Source: JANNSX01 sp963741525
GTDB lineage: Bacteria; Pseudomonadota; Alphaproteobacteria; Rhizobiales; Hyphomicrobiaceae
DNA length: 64,000 nt
Assembly: GCA_963741525.1 (NCBI GenBank)
Contig: CAVUIW010000028.1
Location: forward strand, 248,001 to 312,000
Direction: 5' to 3'
The notes beneath the pieces are model-generated. The model worked only from the letters and a program-made list of their open reading frames with translations, was not told the DNA's origin and did no database searches. The position numbers and the translations under genes were made by a program. The stretch's first letter is position 1. Each line of letters opens with the position of its first letter. Below are positions 1 to 8,904 of this stretch, in pieces.

Positions 1-1
1 G

Positions 2-742
2 ATCGTCGAGATCATCATCGGCTACGACGGCCTGACACTTGCTCAATCGAAGGGTGGCGCTGACCTCTCCCTGTCGTTGAGCCAGCTCTTCCTGGCGCTC
101 GCCAAAGACGTTCCCGACAAGGATGGCAATCTCGTAGCCAATCCCAACAAGATGTGGTCGGACATCGACGCCAGTCTGCCGGCGAAGAAGATCGAGATCC
201 TGGGGCCCCCGCCGACCTCTGGCACGCGCGACTCCATGCATGAGCTGTTCATGGAGAAGGGTGCCGAGAAGATCGAAGTGCTGAAGGCGCTGAAGGAGAA
301 GGACGCCAAGGCCTTCGAGAAAGTCTGGAAGACCGTCCGCGAGGATGGCGCCTATGTCGAAGCCGGCGAGAACGACAACGTCATCGTCCAGAAGCTCGAG
401 GCCAATCCGGATGCCTTCGGCGTGTTCGGCTTCTCCTTCCTCGAGGAGAACGAGGCGAAGCTCAAGGGCGTTGCCCTCGACAAGATCGCGCCCTCGTTCG
501 AGGCAATCGCTGCTGGCGAGTACAAGGGCGCGCGCTCGATGTATGTCTATGTGAAGAAGGCGCACATCGGCGTCATTCCGAACCTCGACAAGTTCGCCGC
601 CGAGTACGTCTCCGACGCCGCGCTGGGCGAGGACGGGTATCTGGCCGGTAAAGGTTTGGTGACGCTGCCGCCCGACAAGCTCGCCAAGGTCAAGGAAACC
701 GTCGCCTCCATGGCGCCGATGGACGGCTCGGAGTTGAAGTAG
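2..742 (+). CDS. pstS: Phosphate ABC transporter substrate-binding protein, C-terminal part
   Basis: This is the C-terminal part of the periplasmic phosphate-binding protein PstS. The frame is open from the first bases of the window, so the start and signal peptide lie upstream. The visible 246 residues include the phosphate-loop-like segment GPPPTSGTRDS, which matches the family's phosphate-binding Ser/Thr/Gly/Arg motif, and the type II binding-protein stretch with GVFGFSFLEEN. It delivers inorganic phosphate to the PstCAB permease encoded directly downstream. A strong hairpin follows the stop codon, which fits the usual arrangement in which PstS is made in excess of the membrane components. 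The assignment is firm because of both the sequence and the pstCAB-phoU-phoB neighbours. Confidence 0.93.
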   Translation: MVEIIIGYDGLTLAQSKGGADLSLSLSQLFLALAKDVPDKDGNLVANPNKMWSDIDASLPAKKIEILGPPPTSGTRDSMHELFMEKGAEKIEVLKALKEKDAKAFEKVWKTVREDGAYVEAGENDNVIVQKLEANPDAFGVFGFSFLEENEAKLKGVALDKIAPSFEAIAAGEYKGARSMYVYVKKAHIGVIPNLDKFAAEYVSDAALGEDGYLAGKGLVTLPPDKLAKVKETVASMAPMDGSELK

Positions 743-754
743 CACCGAGTCACG

Positions 755-791
755 GCGAGCCGCAGCGGCACCCCGCACCGCTGCGGCTCGC
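755..791 (+). terminator. Hairpin between pstS and pstC (attenuator-like)
   Basis: A perfect 14-bp GC-rich inverted repeat (755-768 with 778-791, 9-nt loop) lies 12 nt after the pstS stop. No T-run follows, so it is more likely an mRNA-stabilising or partial-termination hairpin than a full terminator. In many bacteria a structure here lowers expression of pstCAB relative to pstS. Confidence 0.6.
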
Positions 792-898
792 TCGCCAGAC
801 GACCGGTTTTCTAGCGGCAAAGCCTGCTAAACCAGAATCGGCTGCCTCGCGATACGCTTTCGTCAGCCCGTTGCGACTGCTCGAGGACGACTTCGATC

Positions 899-2266
899 AT
901 GACACTGGTCTTCTTTGCAGCGCTGTTGATGCTCATCGGCACGGCGTATCTGGTCGGCCGGAGCCGTGGCTTCGCATTTGCAGGCGAAGGCACCGCGCAT
1001 TCCCGCCCGGCTTACCATGGCGCCTTTCTCGCCATCGCCCTGCTCGCACCCATGCTGGCGATCTATCTCATCGGCACGCCGCTCGCCGATCGATTTGTCG
1101 AGACCCGAGCACTCTCCGGCCTGCCATCCGCGATCACAGGTGACGAGCTCCAGCGCAGCGCCGCGCTTCGCGAAATTGTCTCCTACGCCAATGGACAATT
1201 GGCAGGTAGCCCGTCGCCGGAAATCAAGGCCGCCGGTGAGCGCTATGCGAGCGACCGAACGATCGCGGGTTGGTCGATCCTGCTCGGCAGCATCGGCCTT
1301 GGCCTTCTGGTGGCCTTGCTGGCATTCCGTAAGCTTTCCCCCGATTTCCGGGCGCGCAATCAGGTTGAGCGCTTCGTGAAGCTGCTGCTGATTTTGTCCG
1401 CGACAATCGCGATCCTGACAACCGTCGGTATCGTCTTCTCCGTGCTCTTCGAATCGGCGCGCTTCTTCCAGCGTGTGCCCGTACTGGACTTCCTCTTCGG
1501 CACCCAATGGTCGCCGCAAACGGCGATCCGCGAGGACCAGGTCGGCTCCTCCGGCGCCTTCGGCATTATACCGCTGGTCGCAGGAACGCTGCTCATCACG
1601 CTTATCGCCATGCTGGTCGCAGGCCCCATCGGTCTCTTCTCGGCGATTTACATGGCGGAGTACGCGAGCCCCCGTTTTCGTGCGTTTGCCAAGCCGCTGC
1701 TCGAGATTCTGGCCGGCATCCCTACGGTCGTGCTCGGCTTCTTTGCTGCGCTGACGGTGGCGCCATTGATCCGGGGTTTCGGCGAGTCGCTGGGGCTCAG
1801 CGTTGCATCCGAGAGTGCGCTCGCGGCAGGCCTGGTCATGGGCATGATGATCATCCCCTTCGTCTCCTCGCTCTCCGACGATGTCATTACCGCCGTGCCG
1901 CAGTCATTGCGCGACGGATCGCTCGCCATGGGCGCAACTCACTCCGAGACGATCAAGCGTGTCGTCCTGCCGGCGGCGCTGCCCGGCATCGTCTCGGCCA
2001 TGATGCTCGCCATCAGCCGGGCGGTCGGCGAGACGATGATCGTCGTCATGGCGGCGGGCTTGGCCGCGAATCTCACGTTCAATCCGCTCGAGGCGGTGAC
2101 GACCTTCACGGTCCAGATCAAAACCATCCTTGTCGGCGATCAGGAATTCGACAGCGCCAAGACGCTCGCCGCCTTTGCCCTAGGCCTGGTGCTGTTCCTC
2201 TTCACGCTCACCCTCAACGTCATCGCCCTGACGATCGCCAGAAGGTACCGGGAGCAATATGACTGA
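899..2266 (+). CDS. pstC: Phosphate ABC transporter permease PstC
   Basis: Inner-membrane subunit of the high-affinity phosphate transporter. At 455 aa it is longer than the roughly 320 aa enterobacterial protein. The extra length is an N-terminal section with several hydrophobic segments, as is common in alphaproteobacteria. The permease core begins near residue 150 and carries the binding-protein-dependent transport loop (SLAMGATHSETIKRVVLPAA) that docks on PstB. The C-terminal region VGETMIVVMAAG is typical of PstC/PstA. The start codon overlaps nothing upstream and has a weak GAGGA ribosome site. The 3' end overlaps pstA by 8 bases, indicating translational coupling. Confidence 0.95.
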   Translation: MTLVFFAALLMLIGTAYLVGRSRGFAFAGEGTAHSRPAYHGAFLAIALLAPMLAIYLIGTPLADRFVETRALSGLPSAITGDELQRSAALREIVSYANGQLAGSPSPEIKAAGERYASDRTIAGWSILLGSIGLGLLVALLAFRKLSPDFRARNQVERFVKLLLILSATIAILTTVGIVFSVLFESARFFQRVPVLDFLFGTQWSPQTAIREDQVGSSGAFGIIPLVAGTLLITLIAMLVAGPIGLFSAIYMAEYASPRFRAFAKPLLEILAGIPTVVLGFFAALTVAPLIRGFGESLGLSVASESALAAGLVMGMMIIPFVSSLSDDVITAVPQSLRDGSLAMGATHSETIKRVVLPAALPGIVSAMMLAISRAVGETMIVVMAAGLAANLTFNPLEAVTTFTVQIKTILVGDQEFDSAKTLAAFALGLVLFLFTLTLNVIALTIARRYREQYD

Positions 2267-3827
2267 GGTCGCAGATATCGACGTGTCGCCACCCACCCGG
2301 CCGCCCATGACCGCTACGGAGCTCCGCCTGAGAGCCCGGTATCGCTCGGAGGCGCGTTTCCGCGTCTACGGCATGGCGGCGATCGCGATCGCATTGCTCT
2401 TCCTTGCCTTCCTCCTGGTCGATATCCTCTCCAAGGGGTTGCCAGCCTTTGTCACGCATCGTCTGGCGCTCGATGTTGCCGTTCCGGCGAACCTTGCGGG
2501 CGCCGGGATACCAGCCGAGGCAGCCATTCGCGGCGCCGACTGGCGCAAAGTGCTGCAAGACTCGGTCCGGGCTCTCTTTCCCGATGTCACCGAGCGCAAG
2601 GCCAAGAAGCGGCTCGTTCAACTCGTCTCCAGCGGCGCCGAGGATCAGCTGCGCGAGCGCGCCTTGGCCGATCCATCGATCATCGGCACGACCGTGCAAG
2701 TGCCGGTCTTGTTGTCGGATCGGATCGACTCCTATCTGAAGGGAAGCACAGGCCGAGTCGATCGCATTTCAGGTTCGTCCCCGTTGTCCATTGTGGTGGA
2801 GGGTGACGGCATTCGAATGCAGGCAACGCCAGAAATCGCCGGCGCATTCGCAGGCAAACAGGCGCTTGACGAAAACTCACATTCCCTGCTGGTGGTTGCG
2901 GGAGAGAGCGTCGTCAAGCTGACGGAACTCGAAGGCACCGTAGCCAAAGGCGTCGCCCTGGGGTCGGTCTCCGCTTCCGCGTCCGTCGCCGGCGCATGGG
3001 CCATCATGACGATTGCCACGCCCGAAAGCCGGCGCGATGTCACCGATCTCGAGATCGCCTGGATCGAGAAACTCTCGGCCAAGGACCGGATCGATCGCGG
3101 CTTCAACTGGCGATTTCTCACCTCGGGCGATAGTCGCGAGCCCGAAGATGCCGGCATCCGCGGCGCGCTCATCGGCTCGCTGTTGACGATGCTGGTGACG
3201 CTCGCGCTGTGTCTACCGATTGGTGTCGCCGCCGCCGTCTATCTGGAAGAATTCGCGCCGAAAAACCGCCTGACCGATCTCATCGAGGTCAACATCAACA
3301 ATCTGGCGGCGGTTCCCTCGATTGTCTTCGGGCTCTTAGGGCTTGCCGTGTTCCTCAACTTCTTCGGTCTGCCGCGATCGGCTCCGATCGTCGGCGGTCT
3401 TGTCCTGTCGCTCCTCGTCTTGCCGACCATCATCATCGCCAGCCGCTCCGCGCTCGGTGCGGTGCCGCCCTCGATCCGCGAGGCGGCGCTTGGCGTCGGC
3501 GCCTCGCAACAGCAGGCTGTCTTTCATCACGTGCTGCCGCTGGCCCTGCCGGGAATACTGACGGGCGCGATCCTCGGCATTGCCCGCTCGCTCGGCGAAA
3601 CCGCACCGCTCCTCATGATCGGAATGGTCGCCTTCATCATCGAAGTTCCCACGGGCTTCACCTCGCCGGCGACGGTATTGCCCGTGCAGATCTACCTCTG
3701 GTCCGACCTCCCCGAGGCTGCCTTCCAATCGAAAACGGCGGCGGCCATCATCGTTTTGCTGGCTGTCCTGCTCGCCATGAATGCCGTCGCCATCTATCTG
3801 CGCCGCAAGTTCGAGCGGAAATGGTAA
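2259..3827 (+). CDS. pstA: Phosphate ABC transporter permease PstA
   Basis: Second membrane subunit of the phosphate transporter, 522 aa, compared with about 300 aa in E. coli. The first membrane segment (about residues 35-60) is followed by a hydrophilic domain of roughly 220 residues before the canonical permease core, which starts near residue 300. The core contains the coupling-loop sequence REAALGVGASQQQAVFHHVL and ends with a typical hydrophobic helix and a basic tail (YLRRKFERKW). It overlaps pstC by 8 bases and precedes pstB by 18 bases. The large extracytoplasmic insertion occurs in other alphaproteobacterial PstA proteins; its role is not known to me. Confidence 0.94.
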   Translation: MTEVADIDVSPPTRPPMTATELRLRARYRSEARFRVYGMAAIAIALLFLAFLLVDILSKGLPAFVTHRLALDVAVPANLAGAGIPAEAAIRGADWRKVLQDSVRALFPDVTERKAKKRLVQLVSSGAEDQLRERALADPSIIGTTVQVPVLLSDRIDSYLKGSTGRVDRISGSSPLSIVVEGDGIRMQATPEIAGAFAGKQALDENSHSLLVVAGESVVKLTELEGTVAKGVALGSVSASASVAGAWAIMTIATPESRRDVTDLEIAWIEKLSAKDRIDRGFNWRFLTSGDSREPEDAGIRGALIGSLLTMLVTLALCLPIGVAAAVYLEEFAPKNRLTDLIEVNINNLAAVPSIVFGLLGLAVFLNFFGLPRSAPIVGGLVLSLLVLPTIIIASRSALGAVPPSIREAALGVGASQQQAVFHHVLPLALPGILTGAILGIARSLGETAPLLMIGMVAFIIEVPTGFTSPATVLPVQIYLWSDLPEAAFQSKTAAAIIVLLAVLLAMNAVAIYLRRKFERKW

Positions 3828-3845
3828 CCTGAAGGACACGCCGCC

Positions 3846-4655
3846 ATGGACATGAAGGTTATGACGGCCGCTTCCGGCAACGGCACGGATGCCACGCTTG
3901 CACCGAAGATCCTCGCCCGTGGCGTGAACGTCCACTACGGCGAGAAGCATGCGTTGAAGGAGGTCAATGTCGACATTCCCCAACGCAGCGTCATGGCCTT
4001 CATCGGCCCGTCCGGCTGTGGCAAGTCGACGTTTCTACGCTGCATCAACCGGATGAACGACACGATCTCCGTCGCCAAGGTGACGGGGAGCATCACTATC
4101 GACGGCTCCGACATTCATGATCCGGCGCTCGACGTCGTGCAACTGCGGGCTCGTGTCGGCATGGTCTTCCAGAAGCCGAACCCGTTCCCGAAGTCGATCT
4201 ACGAGAACGTCGCCTACGGGCCTCGCATTCATGGACTGGCGAGCGGCAAGGACGAGCTCGACGAGATCGTCACGACCAGCCTGAAGAAGGCCGGTCTGAT
4301 CGCGGAGGTGAAAGACCGGCTGGGCGATTCCGGCACGAGCCTTTCCGGTGGACAGCAGCAGCGGCTCTGCATCGCGCGTGCGATCGCCGTCGGTCCCGAG
4401 GTGATTTTGATGGACGAGCCATGCTCGGCGCTCGATCCGATCGCCACCGCTCGCATCGAGGAGCTGATCGACGAGCTTCGCGCCAACTACACCATCATCA
4501 TCGTGACCCACTCGATGCAGCAAGCCGCGCGCGTCTCGCAGCGGACGGCCTTCTTCCACCTTGGACACCTCGTCGAGGAGGGCGAGACGGCCGACATTTT
4601 CACCAATCCGTTCGACAAGCGAACCCAGGACTACATCACCGGCCGGATTGGATAG
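3846..4655 (+). CDS. pstB: Phosphate ABC transporter ATP-binding protein PstB
   Basis: The ATPase that powers phosphate import through PstC/PstA. The 269-aa protein has Walker A GPSGCGKST (54-62), the ABC signature LSGGQQQR, Walker B VILMDEPCSALDP and the switch histidine in VTHSM. FQKPNPFPKSI after the Q-loop is characteristic of PstB. It follows pstA closely with a ribosome site (GAAGGA), and phoU lies 69 bp downstream. No anomaly is visible. Confidence 0.97.
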   Translation: MDMKVMTAASGNGTDATLAPKILARGVNVHYGEKHALKEVNVDIPQRSVMAFIGPSGCGKSTFLRCINRMNDTISVAKVTGSITIDGSDIHDPALDVVQLRARVGMVFQKPNPFPKSIYENVAYGPRIHGLASGKDELDEIVTTSLKKAGLIAEVKDRLGDSGTSLSGGQQQRLCIARAIAVGPEVILMDEPCSALDPIATARIEELIDELRANYTIIIVTHSMQQAARVSQRTAFFHLGHLVEEGETADIFTNPFDKRTQDYITGRIG

Positions 4656-4724
4656 GGCACGTAAAGGAGCAGTGGAATCCGGTTCGCCGCAAGAACGTGC
4701 GCAAGCAAGGAATCAGCATCGACC

Positions 4725-5441
4725 ATGGCATCGCAGTCCCACATCGTCTCCTCCTACGAGGCCGAACTCGCGGACCTCGATAGCAAGATCTCCCGCATGG
4801 GAGGTATGACCGAGCAGCTCCTCGCCAACGGCTTCGATGCGCTGATCAAGCGCGATCCGGCTCTGGCCGAGCGCGTCATCTCGAGCGATCGCATGGTCGA
4901 TGACTACAACCGGGAGATCGAGGAGAAAACGATCCTGGTGATCGCCAAGCGCCAGCCGATGGCCGTCGATCTCCGGCAGATCATGGCGGCGATGCGCGTC
5001 GCCAACGACCTCGAGCGTATCGGCGACCTCGCCAAGAACATCGCCAAGCGGGCGCTCGCCGTCGCCAGCGAGCAGCACCCCAGATCGCTCATGGCCGGCC
5101 TCGGACACATGGTCGAGCTTGCGCTTCGGCAGCTCAAAGACGTCCTCGACGCCTACACCCATCGTGACGCCGACAAGGCGCTCACGGTCTGGCATTCCGA
5201 CGCTCAGATCGACGCCATGTACAATTCCGTGTTCCGCGAGCTCCTCACCTACATGATGGAGGATCCTCGCAACATCGGGCTCTGTACGCACCTCCTGTTC
5301 GGGGCCAAGAACATCGAGCGCATCGGCGATCATACGACCAACATCGCCGAGACCGTGCACTACCTCGTCAAGGGTACGCCGCTGACCGACGAACGGCCGA
5401 AGAACGATCACACGAGCACAACCGTGATCGGGCCTGCCTGA
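4725..5441 (+). CDS. phoU: Phosphate signalling protein PhoU
   Basis: A 238-aa cytoplasmic helical protein with two tandem PhoU domains. Each has the metal-binding-type motif: DLRQIMAAMRVANDLERIGD in the first, and a second LFGAKNIERIGDHTTNIAE. PhoU bridges the Pst transporter and the PhoR kinase to silence the Pho regulon when phosphate is plentiful. Its place between pstB and phoB is the standard order. phoR is not in the window and probably lies upstream of pstS. Confidence 0.96.
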   Translation: MASQSHIVSSYEAELADLDSKISRMGGMTEQLLANGFDALIKRDPALAERVISSDRMVDDYNREIEEKTILVIAKRQPMAVDLRQIMAAMRVANDLERIGDLAKNIAKRALAVASEQHPRSLMAGLGHMVELALRQLKDVLDAYTHRDADKALTVWHSDAQIDAMYNSVFRELLTYMMEDPRNIGLCTHLLFGAKNIERIGDHTTNIAETVHYLVKGTPLTDERPKNDHTSTTVIGPA

Positions 5442-5470
5442 TTTCCATCGATCATCTCGGAGGATTTCGC

Positions 5471-6202
5471 ATGGTTGCCAAAGTCCTGATCGTCGAGGAC
5501 GAGGACGTGCTTGTCGAGCTGCTCCGGTACAATTTTCAATCGGAGGGGTTCTCGGTCGTTTCCGTATCGAGAGGCGACGAGGTCGAGATGCTCGTTTCCG
5601 AGGAGTCTCCCGACCTCATCATCCTGGACTGGATGCTGCCAGGGGCTTCCGGAATCGAGGTTTGCCGGAGGCTTAGGGCAAATGCGGCCACCCGTGGCGT
5701 TCCGATCATCATGCTGACGGCACGCGTCGAAGAGGGCGACCGTGTCCGCGGTTTGACCACCGGCGCCGACGACTACGTCACCAAGCCATTCTCCGTGCCG
5801 GAGCTCATGGCTCGCGCCAAGGCTCTCATACGCCGGGCACATCCGGAACGGATCGAGGATGTCATCCAGGCCGGTGAGTTCCGGTTCGACAGGATCGCCT
5901 ACCGCGTGACGAGGAACGCCCGGGAGGTCCGGCTCGGCCCCACGGAGTACCGTCTGCTCGAATACTTCATGGAGCGAGCCGGCCGTGTTTTGACGCGCGA
6001 GCAACTGCTTGATGGCGTCTGGGGACGTAGCTCGGCGATCGACGAGCGCACCGTCGACGTGCATATCGGCCGGCTGAGGAGAGCGCTCATTCGCGGCCGG
6101 GAGACCGACCCGATCAGGACGGTGCGTGGTATCGGCTATGTGTTCGGAAAAGAAGCCGGTGTCGCCGCGGAGGCAAATGCAGAAGAGGCCGAGTCCAACT
6201 GA
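5471..6202 (+). CDS. phoB: Phosphate regulon response regulator PhoB
   Basis: A 243-aa OmpR-family response regulator. The receiver domain (about 1-120) has the acidic pair at residues 10-12, the phospho-acceptor Asp53 in LIILDWMLPG, and the conserved Lys in YVTKPF. The C-terminal winged-helix domain (about 135-235) includes the DNA-contacting segment TVDVHIGRLRRAL. The start has a good ribosome site (CGGAGGA) 29 bp after phoU. It activates Pho-box promoters under phosphate starvation. It is the last gene of the operon and is followed by a hairpin. Confidence 0.96.
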   Translation: MVAKVLIVEDEDVLVELLRYNFQSEGFSVVSVSRGDEVEMLVSEESPDLIILDWMLPGASGIEVCRRLRANAATRGVPIIMLTARVEEGDRVRGLTTGADDYVTKPFSVPELMARAKALIRRAHPERIEDVIQAGEFRFDRIAYRVTRNAREVRLGPTEYRLLEYFMERAGRVLTREQLLDGVWGRSSAIDERTVDVHIGRLRRALIRGRETDPIRTVRGIGYVFGKEAGVAAEANAEEAESN

Positions 6203-6273
6203 GACGAAGGCTCAGGTCACCGTAAGTTCCCATCGACCCAGCTCTATTCGCCGTTCTCGACCTGCCAAGGCCC

Positions 6274-6301
6274 AGATGGCGCAACCGAGGCTGCGCCATC
6301 T
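6274..6301 (+). terminator. Probable terminator of the pst-pho operon
   Basis: A perfect 10-bp inverted repeat (6274-6283 with 6292-6301, 8-nt loop) lies 72 bp after the phoB stop. There is no long T-tract. It separates the chromosomal Pho operon from the island boundary at 6375. Confidence 0.5.
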
Positions 6302-6374
6302 CCCACCGGGTGCGGGGATCCGGCGCGTCACAGTTCGAACGCGGCATGATCTTCCCGCGAACGAAGCAAGTCCC

Positions 6375-6431
6375 TGATTTCATTGGTGGAGCCGAGGAGG
6401 ATCGAACTCCTGACCTCTGCAGTGCGATTGC
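6375..6431 (-). repeat. attL: 57-bp direct repeat, displaced 3' half of tRNA-Ala
   Basis: These 57 bases are identical to 33846-33902. They contain the CCA end, T-arm, variable loop and 3' side of the anticodon arm of tRNA-Ala on the minus strand, plus 9 bases beyond the CCA. Homology ends abruptly at 6432, so no functional tRNA is encoded here. This is the original chromosomal 3' end, displaced by integration. Confidence 0.93.
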
Positions 6432-6593
6432 CTGACGGCCATGAGCGAATGAGCCGATCACTGAATTTACCCTGCACACACTACGGAGACAAAATACCTA
6501 TGAAACAACCAATTGCCCAGTAATCCTCATGCCGAACTCGAGGTTAGGCGCGTCGCCCTGTGGTTGCTGATCACTACCCTGGCTCGAATTCCT

Positions 6594-6611
6594 GTGGTAC
6601 CGCTGTGGTAC
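6594..6611 (+). repeat. Left copy of an 18-bp double GTGGTAC motif
   Basis: The sequence GTGGTACCGCTGTGGTAC contains two GTGGTAC heptamers with an 11-bp period. The identical 18 bases occur at 33789-33806 just inside the other island end. Position and symmetry suggest integrase arm-type or excisionase binding sites. It also lies upstream of int and could regulate it. Function is inferred. Confidence 0.55.
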
Positions 6612-6684
6612 CGAATTTGTGTCCCAACAGGGCAAATCGATCTATCATCGCAATCGCAATTTCGGCGGAGCGGGGGAAGCGGGC

Positions 6685-8061
6685 ATGCCAGAGATCGCAC
6701 CGAATGCCATCACCATTGAGCGACTGAAACCCGAAGCCAATCGTGTCCGTTACCGATTGAGAGGCGAGCGCGGTCTGCACATCGAGGTTCACCCATCGGG
6801 CAAGAAGACTTGGGTGTTGAAATATCAGGTCGGAGCCGGTGCGCGCCGAACACAGCGCGCTCGCCTGCTTGGTGATCAATCGACAATGACGCTCGCGAAG
6901 GCTCGGGAAGAAGCGATTGCCGTGCTCATGCGTGCCTCTAAAGGCGATGATCCGGCCGCTCGTGGTGGTCGTGGAGTGTCGTCAGGCCCCATCACTTTCG
7001 ACGACGCATTTCGGCGCTGGCTTGCTGAGTACGCAAAGGTCAAGTTGCGAGGCTGGCAGGATGAAGAGAAGCGGTACCATAGGCATCTGAGTGCAAAGCT
7101 CGGAACGATGCCATTGGCTGAGATCACGCGCGGCGAAATCAAGGATGTTCGCGACTATGTTGCGGAAGCCCGAAAGGTGCGCGTCGAAGGCCGGAATAAA
7201 CCAGTCAAACGCGGTGGTGGAGCTGAGAGCAATCACGTGCTGGCCCTGATCAACCGTGTTCTGAATTGGGCCGTCGAGGAAGAGCTTTTGAAGTTCAATC
7301 CCGGCGCGCTCGTGCATAAGGTTGGCGCTGAACGGCGGCGTGAGCGCTTCCTGGATGATGAAATGATCGTGGCGTTCTGGACTGAGCTGTCCCGAGCGCC
7401 CGCAATCGGTCATGAGCGAGGCGGACAGACCGAAGCTGATCTTCGTGACGCCCAGGTCATGGCCCTCGCACTAAGGTTTGCGCTCGTCACCGGCCAGCGG
7501 ATCGGCGAGTGCTTGGGTCTCAGCGCCAAAGAACTTACCCGCGATGGCAGTCAGGCGATGTGGCGAATTCCCGAGGCGCGCTCAAAGAACAAGCTTCCGC
7601 ACGAGCTACCGTTGCCGCCGCTTGCTTGCGAGATCATCGCGGAAGCGCAGCGGTTGACCGGCAGCAACCGCATTGTGTTCGTGTCCAGCAAGACGCGCAA
7701 AGCATTCGACCGCACGTCGGCCAAGAACCGCATGGAACGCACGATGAAGCGGCTCAGACTGCCCCACGTCACACCGCATGACCTGCGGCGAACGGTTGGA
7801 CGGCAGATGCGAAAGCTCGGTATCAGCACGGATGATCGCGGGCATGTCTTCAATCACGTGTCAGGCGCGAAGAGCAAAGTCACCTCGTGGAACTACGATC
7901 CTGGTGACCACAACGAAGAGAAGCTGGCGGCGCTCACGAAATGGGAAGTCAAGCTGCGGGAGTTGATCGCCGCCGGAGCCGAGCGCAGCGGTTCACGGTA
8001 CGATCCCGAGCCACGGGATGCCGCCGGGCACACTGCCGAGCATCTGAGCGAGGAAGCCTAG
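6685..8061 (+). CDS. int: Island integrase, tyrosine recombinase
   Basis: Site-specific recombinase expected to catalyse insertion into and excision from the tRNA-Ala gene. The N-terminus resembles the arm-site-binding domain (DUF4102-like) of tRNA-targeting integrases. A core-binding domain follows, then the catalytic domain with Arg272 (TGQRIGECL), His365-x-x-Arg368 (PHDLRRT), the VFNHVSG histidine motif, and the likely nucleophile Tyr404 (NYDPGD). I chose ATG 6685 (458 aa) because a purine-rich ribosome site (GGGGGAAG) precedes it. The frame also extends to a GTG at 6619 without such a site. Transcription is directed into the island. The 3' end overlaps the convergent thermonuclease gene by 69 bp. 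Confidence 0.93.
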   Translation: MPEIAPNAITIERLKPEANRVRYRLRGERGLHIEVHPSGKKTWVLKYQVGAGARRTQRARLLGDQSTMTLAKAREEAIAVLMRASKGDDPAARGGRGVSSGPITFDDAFRRWLAEYAKVKLRGWQDEEKRYHRHLSAKLGTMPLAEITRGEIKDVRDYVAEARKVRVEGRNKPVKRGGGAESNHVLALINRVLNWAVEEELLKFNPGALVHKVGAERRRERFLDDEMIVAFWTELSRAPAIGHERGGQTEADLRDAQVMALALRFALVTGQRIGECLGLSAKELTRDGSQAMWRIPEARSKNKLPHELPLPPLACEIIAEAQRLTGSNRIVFVSSKTRKAFDRTSAKNRMERTMKRLRLPHVTPHDLRRTVGRQMRKLGISTDDRGHVFNHVSGAKSKVTSWNYDPGDHNEEKLAALTKWEVKLRELIAAGAERSGSRYDPEPRDAAGHTAEHLSEEA

Positions 8062-8823
8062 GACAACCAGCCCCGTGCCTAGCCAGAAGCGTTTGCGGCG
8101 TACGATCATTTCGCCAGTCGTGCGGACCTTCGCTTGGTCTTGTATCACATGGCGCTCTTCGGCTGGAATGGACCACGACGTGGCGCCCAACATGGAATCC
8201 GATCGTGCACGTTCACGCCATTCTTCCATGAAGCAGCGTCGCCATTCGAGCGCGACCATGAGGAACCCCACGATATCCAGTAGCAGCCCGAACACGCTAA
8301 GCCAGCCCTGCTTCATCAACCCGCCGGCCGCGTCACCACGCATCTGCCGACGCCATTGCTCGGGCATCATGAACTCGCCTGACCAAATCCCGAGCTTCGC
8401 CTTGCGGGCCTGATCTTCACACGGGATGAACTGTTTCGAGTAGCGCCGGAAAGCTACTGCCCATCCCTGGCACACGAGCCATTCATTGAGTGACACCGGA
8501 TCACCGTTGGCTGTGCAGATTGCGAGCGTGCGTCCATAGCGATCCTTGCCGCTCGGCACGCATGCAACTTCCCGCTTCGCGATCTTGGCATCGAGCGCCT
8601 TGACGCCCTCGGCAGCGCAATCCCATGGCTCGCCTTCACGGGTGCAGCGCTGATCGTCCTCGATAGCATCAACGCCATTCAGGCGAATCCGCGTTCCGGC
8701 AATTTCGAGCGTGTCCGCATCGATGATCGACGCTGTTCCCGTGATCGGATCATCCGCCAGCGCTGGGGATGGCACGAGTGCGAGCATTAGGATGGCGAGC
8801 ATGGGCATGAGGCTCAATCGCAT
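7993..8823 (-). CDS. Secreted thermonuclease-like (SNase) protein with C-terminal membrane segments
   Basis: A 276-aa protein with a signal peptide (cleavage near ALA-DD, residue 23) followed by a staphylococcal-nuclease fold. Residues equivalent to the catalytic Arg35, Asp40, Glu43 and Arg87 of SNase are Arg47, Asp52, Glu55 (RLNGVDAIE) and Arg98 (DRYGRTL), so activity is likely. After about residue 170 there is an extension with two hydrophobic hairpin segments (about 180-200 and 250-270), which should hold the nuclease at a membrane. Family members hydrolyse DNA and RNA with calcium. It is convergent with int and divergent from the lipoprotein gene at 8905. An Excalibur-domain gene, a module often fused to such nucleases, lies 3.3 kb away in the same island. 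Confidence 0.85.
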   Translation of the reverse strand: MRLSLMPMLAILMLALVPSPALADDPITGTASIIDADTLEIAGTRIRLNGVDAIEDDQRCTREGEPWDCAAEGVKALDAKIAKREVACVPSGKDRYGRTLAICTANGDPVSLNEWLVCQGWAVAFRRYSKQFIPCEDQARKAKLGIWSGEFMMPEQWRRQMRGDAAGGLMKQGWLSVFGLLLDIVGFLMVALEWRRCFMEEWRERARSDSMLGATSWSIPAEERHVIQDQAKVRTTGEMIVRRKRFWLGTGLVVLGFLAQMLGSVPGGIPWLGIVP

Positions 8824-8904
8824 GTGGATAGCCTTGTTCTGATATTCCCGGTTCGGCGCAAATCAGTTCCAATTGGCCCGCTCACAAACGCGGGGGGCTG
8901 AGCA

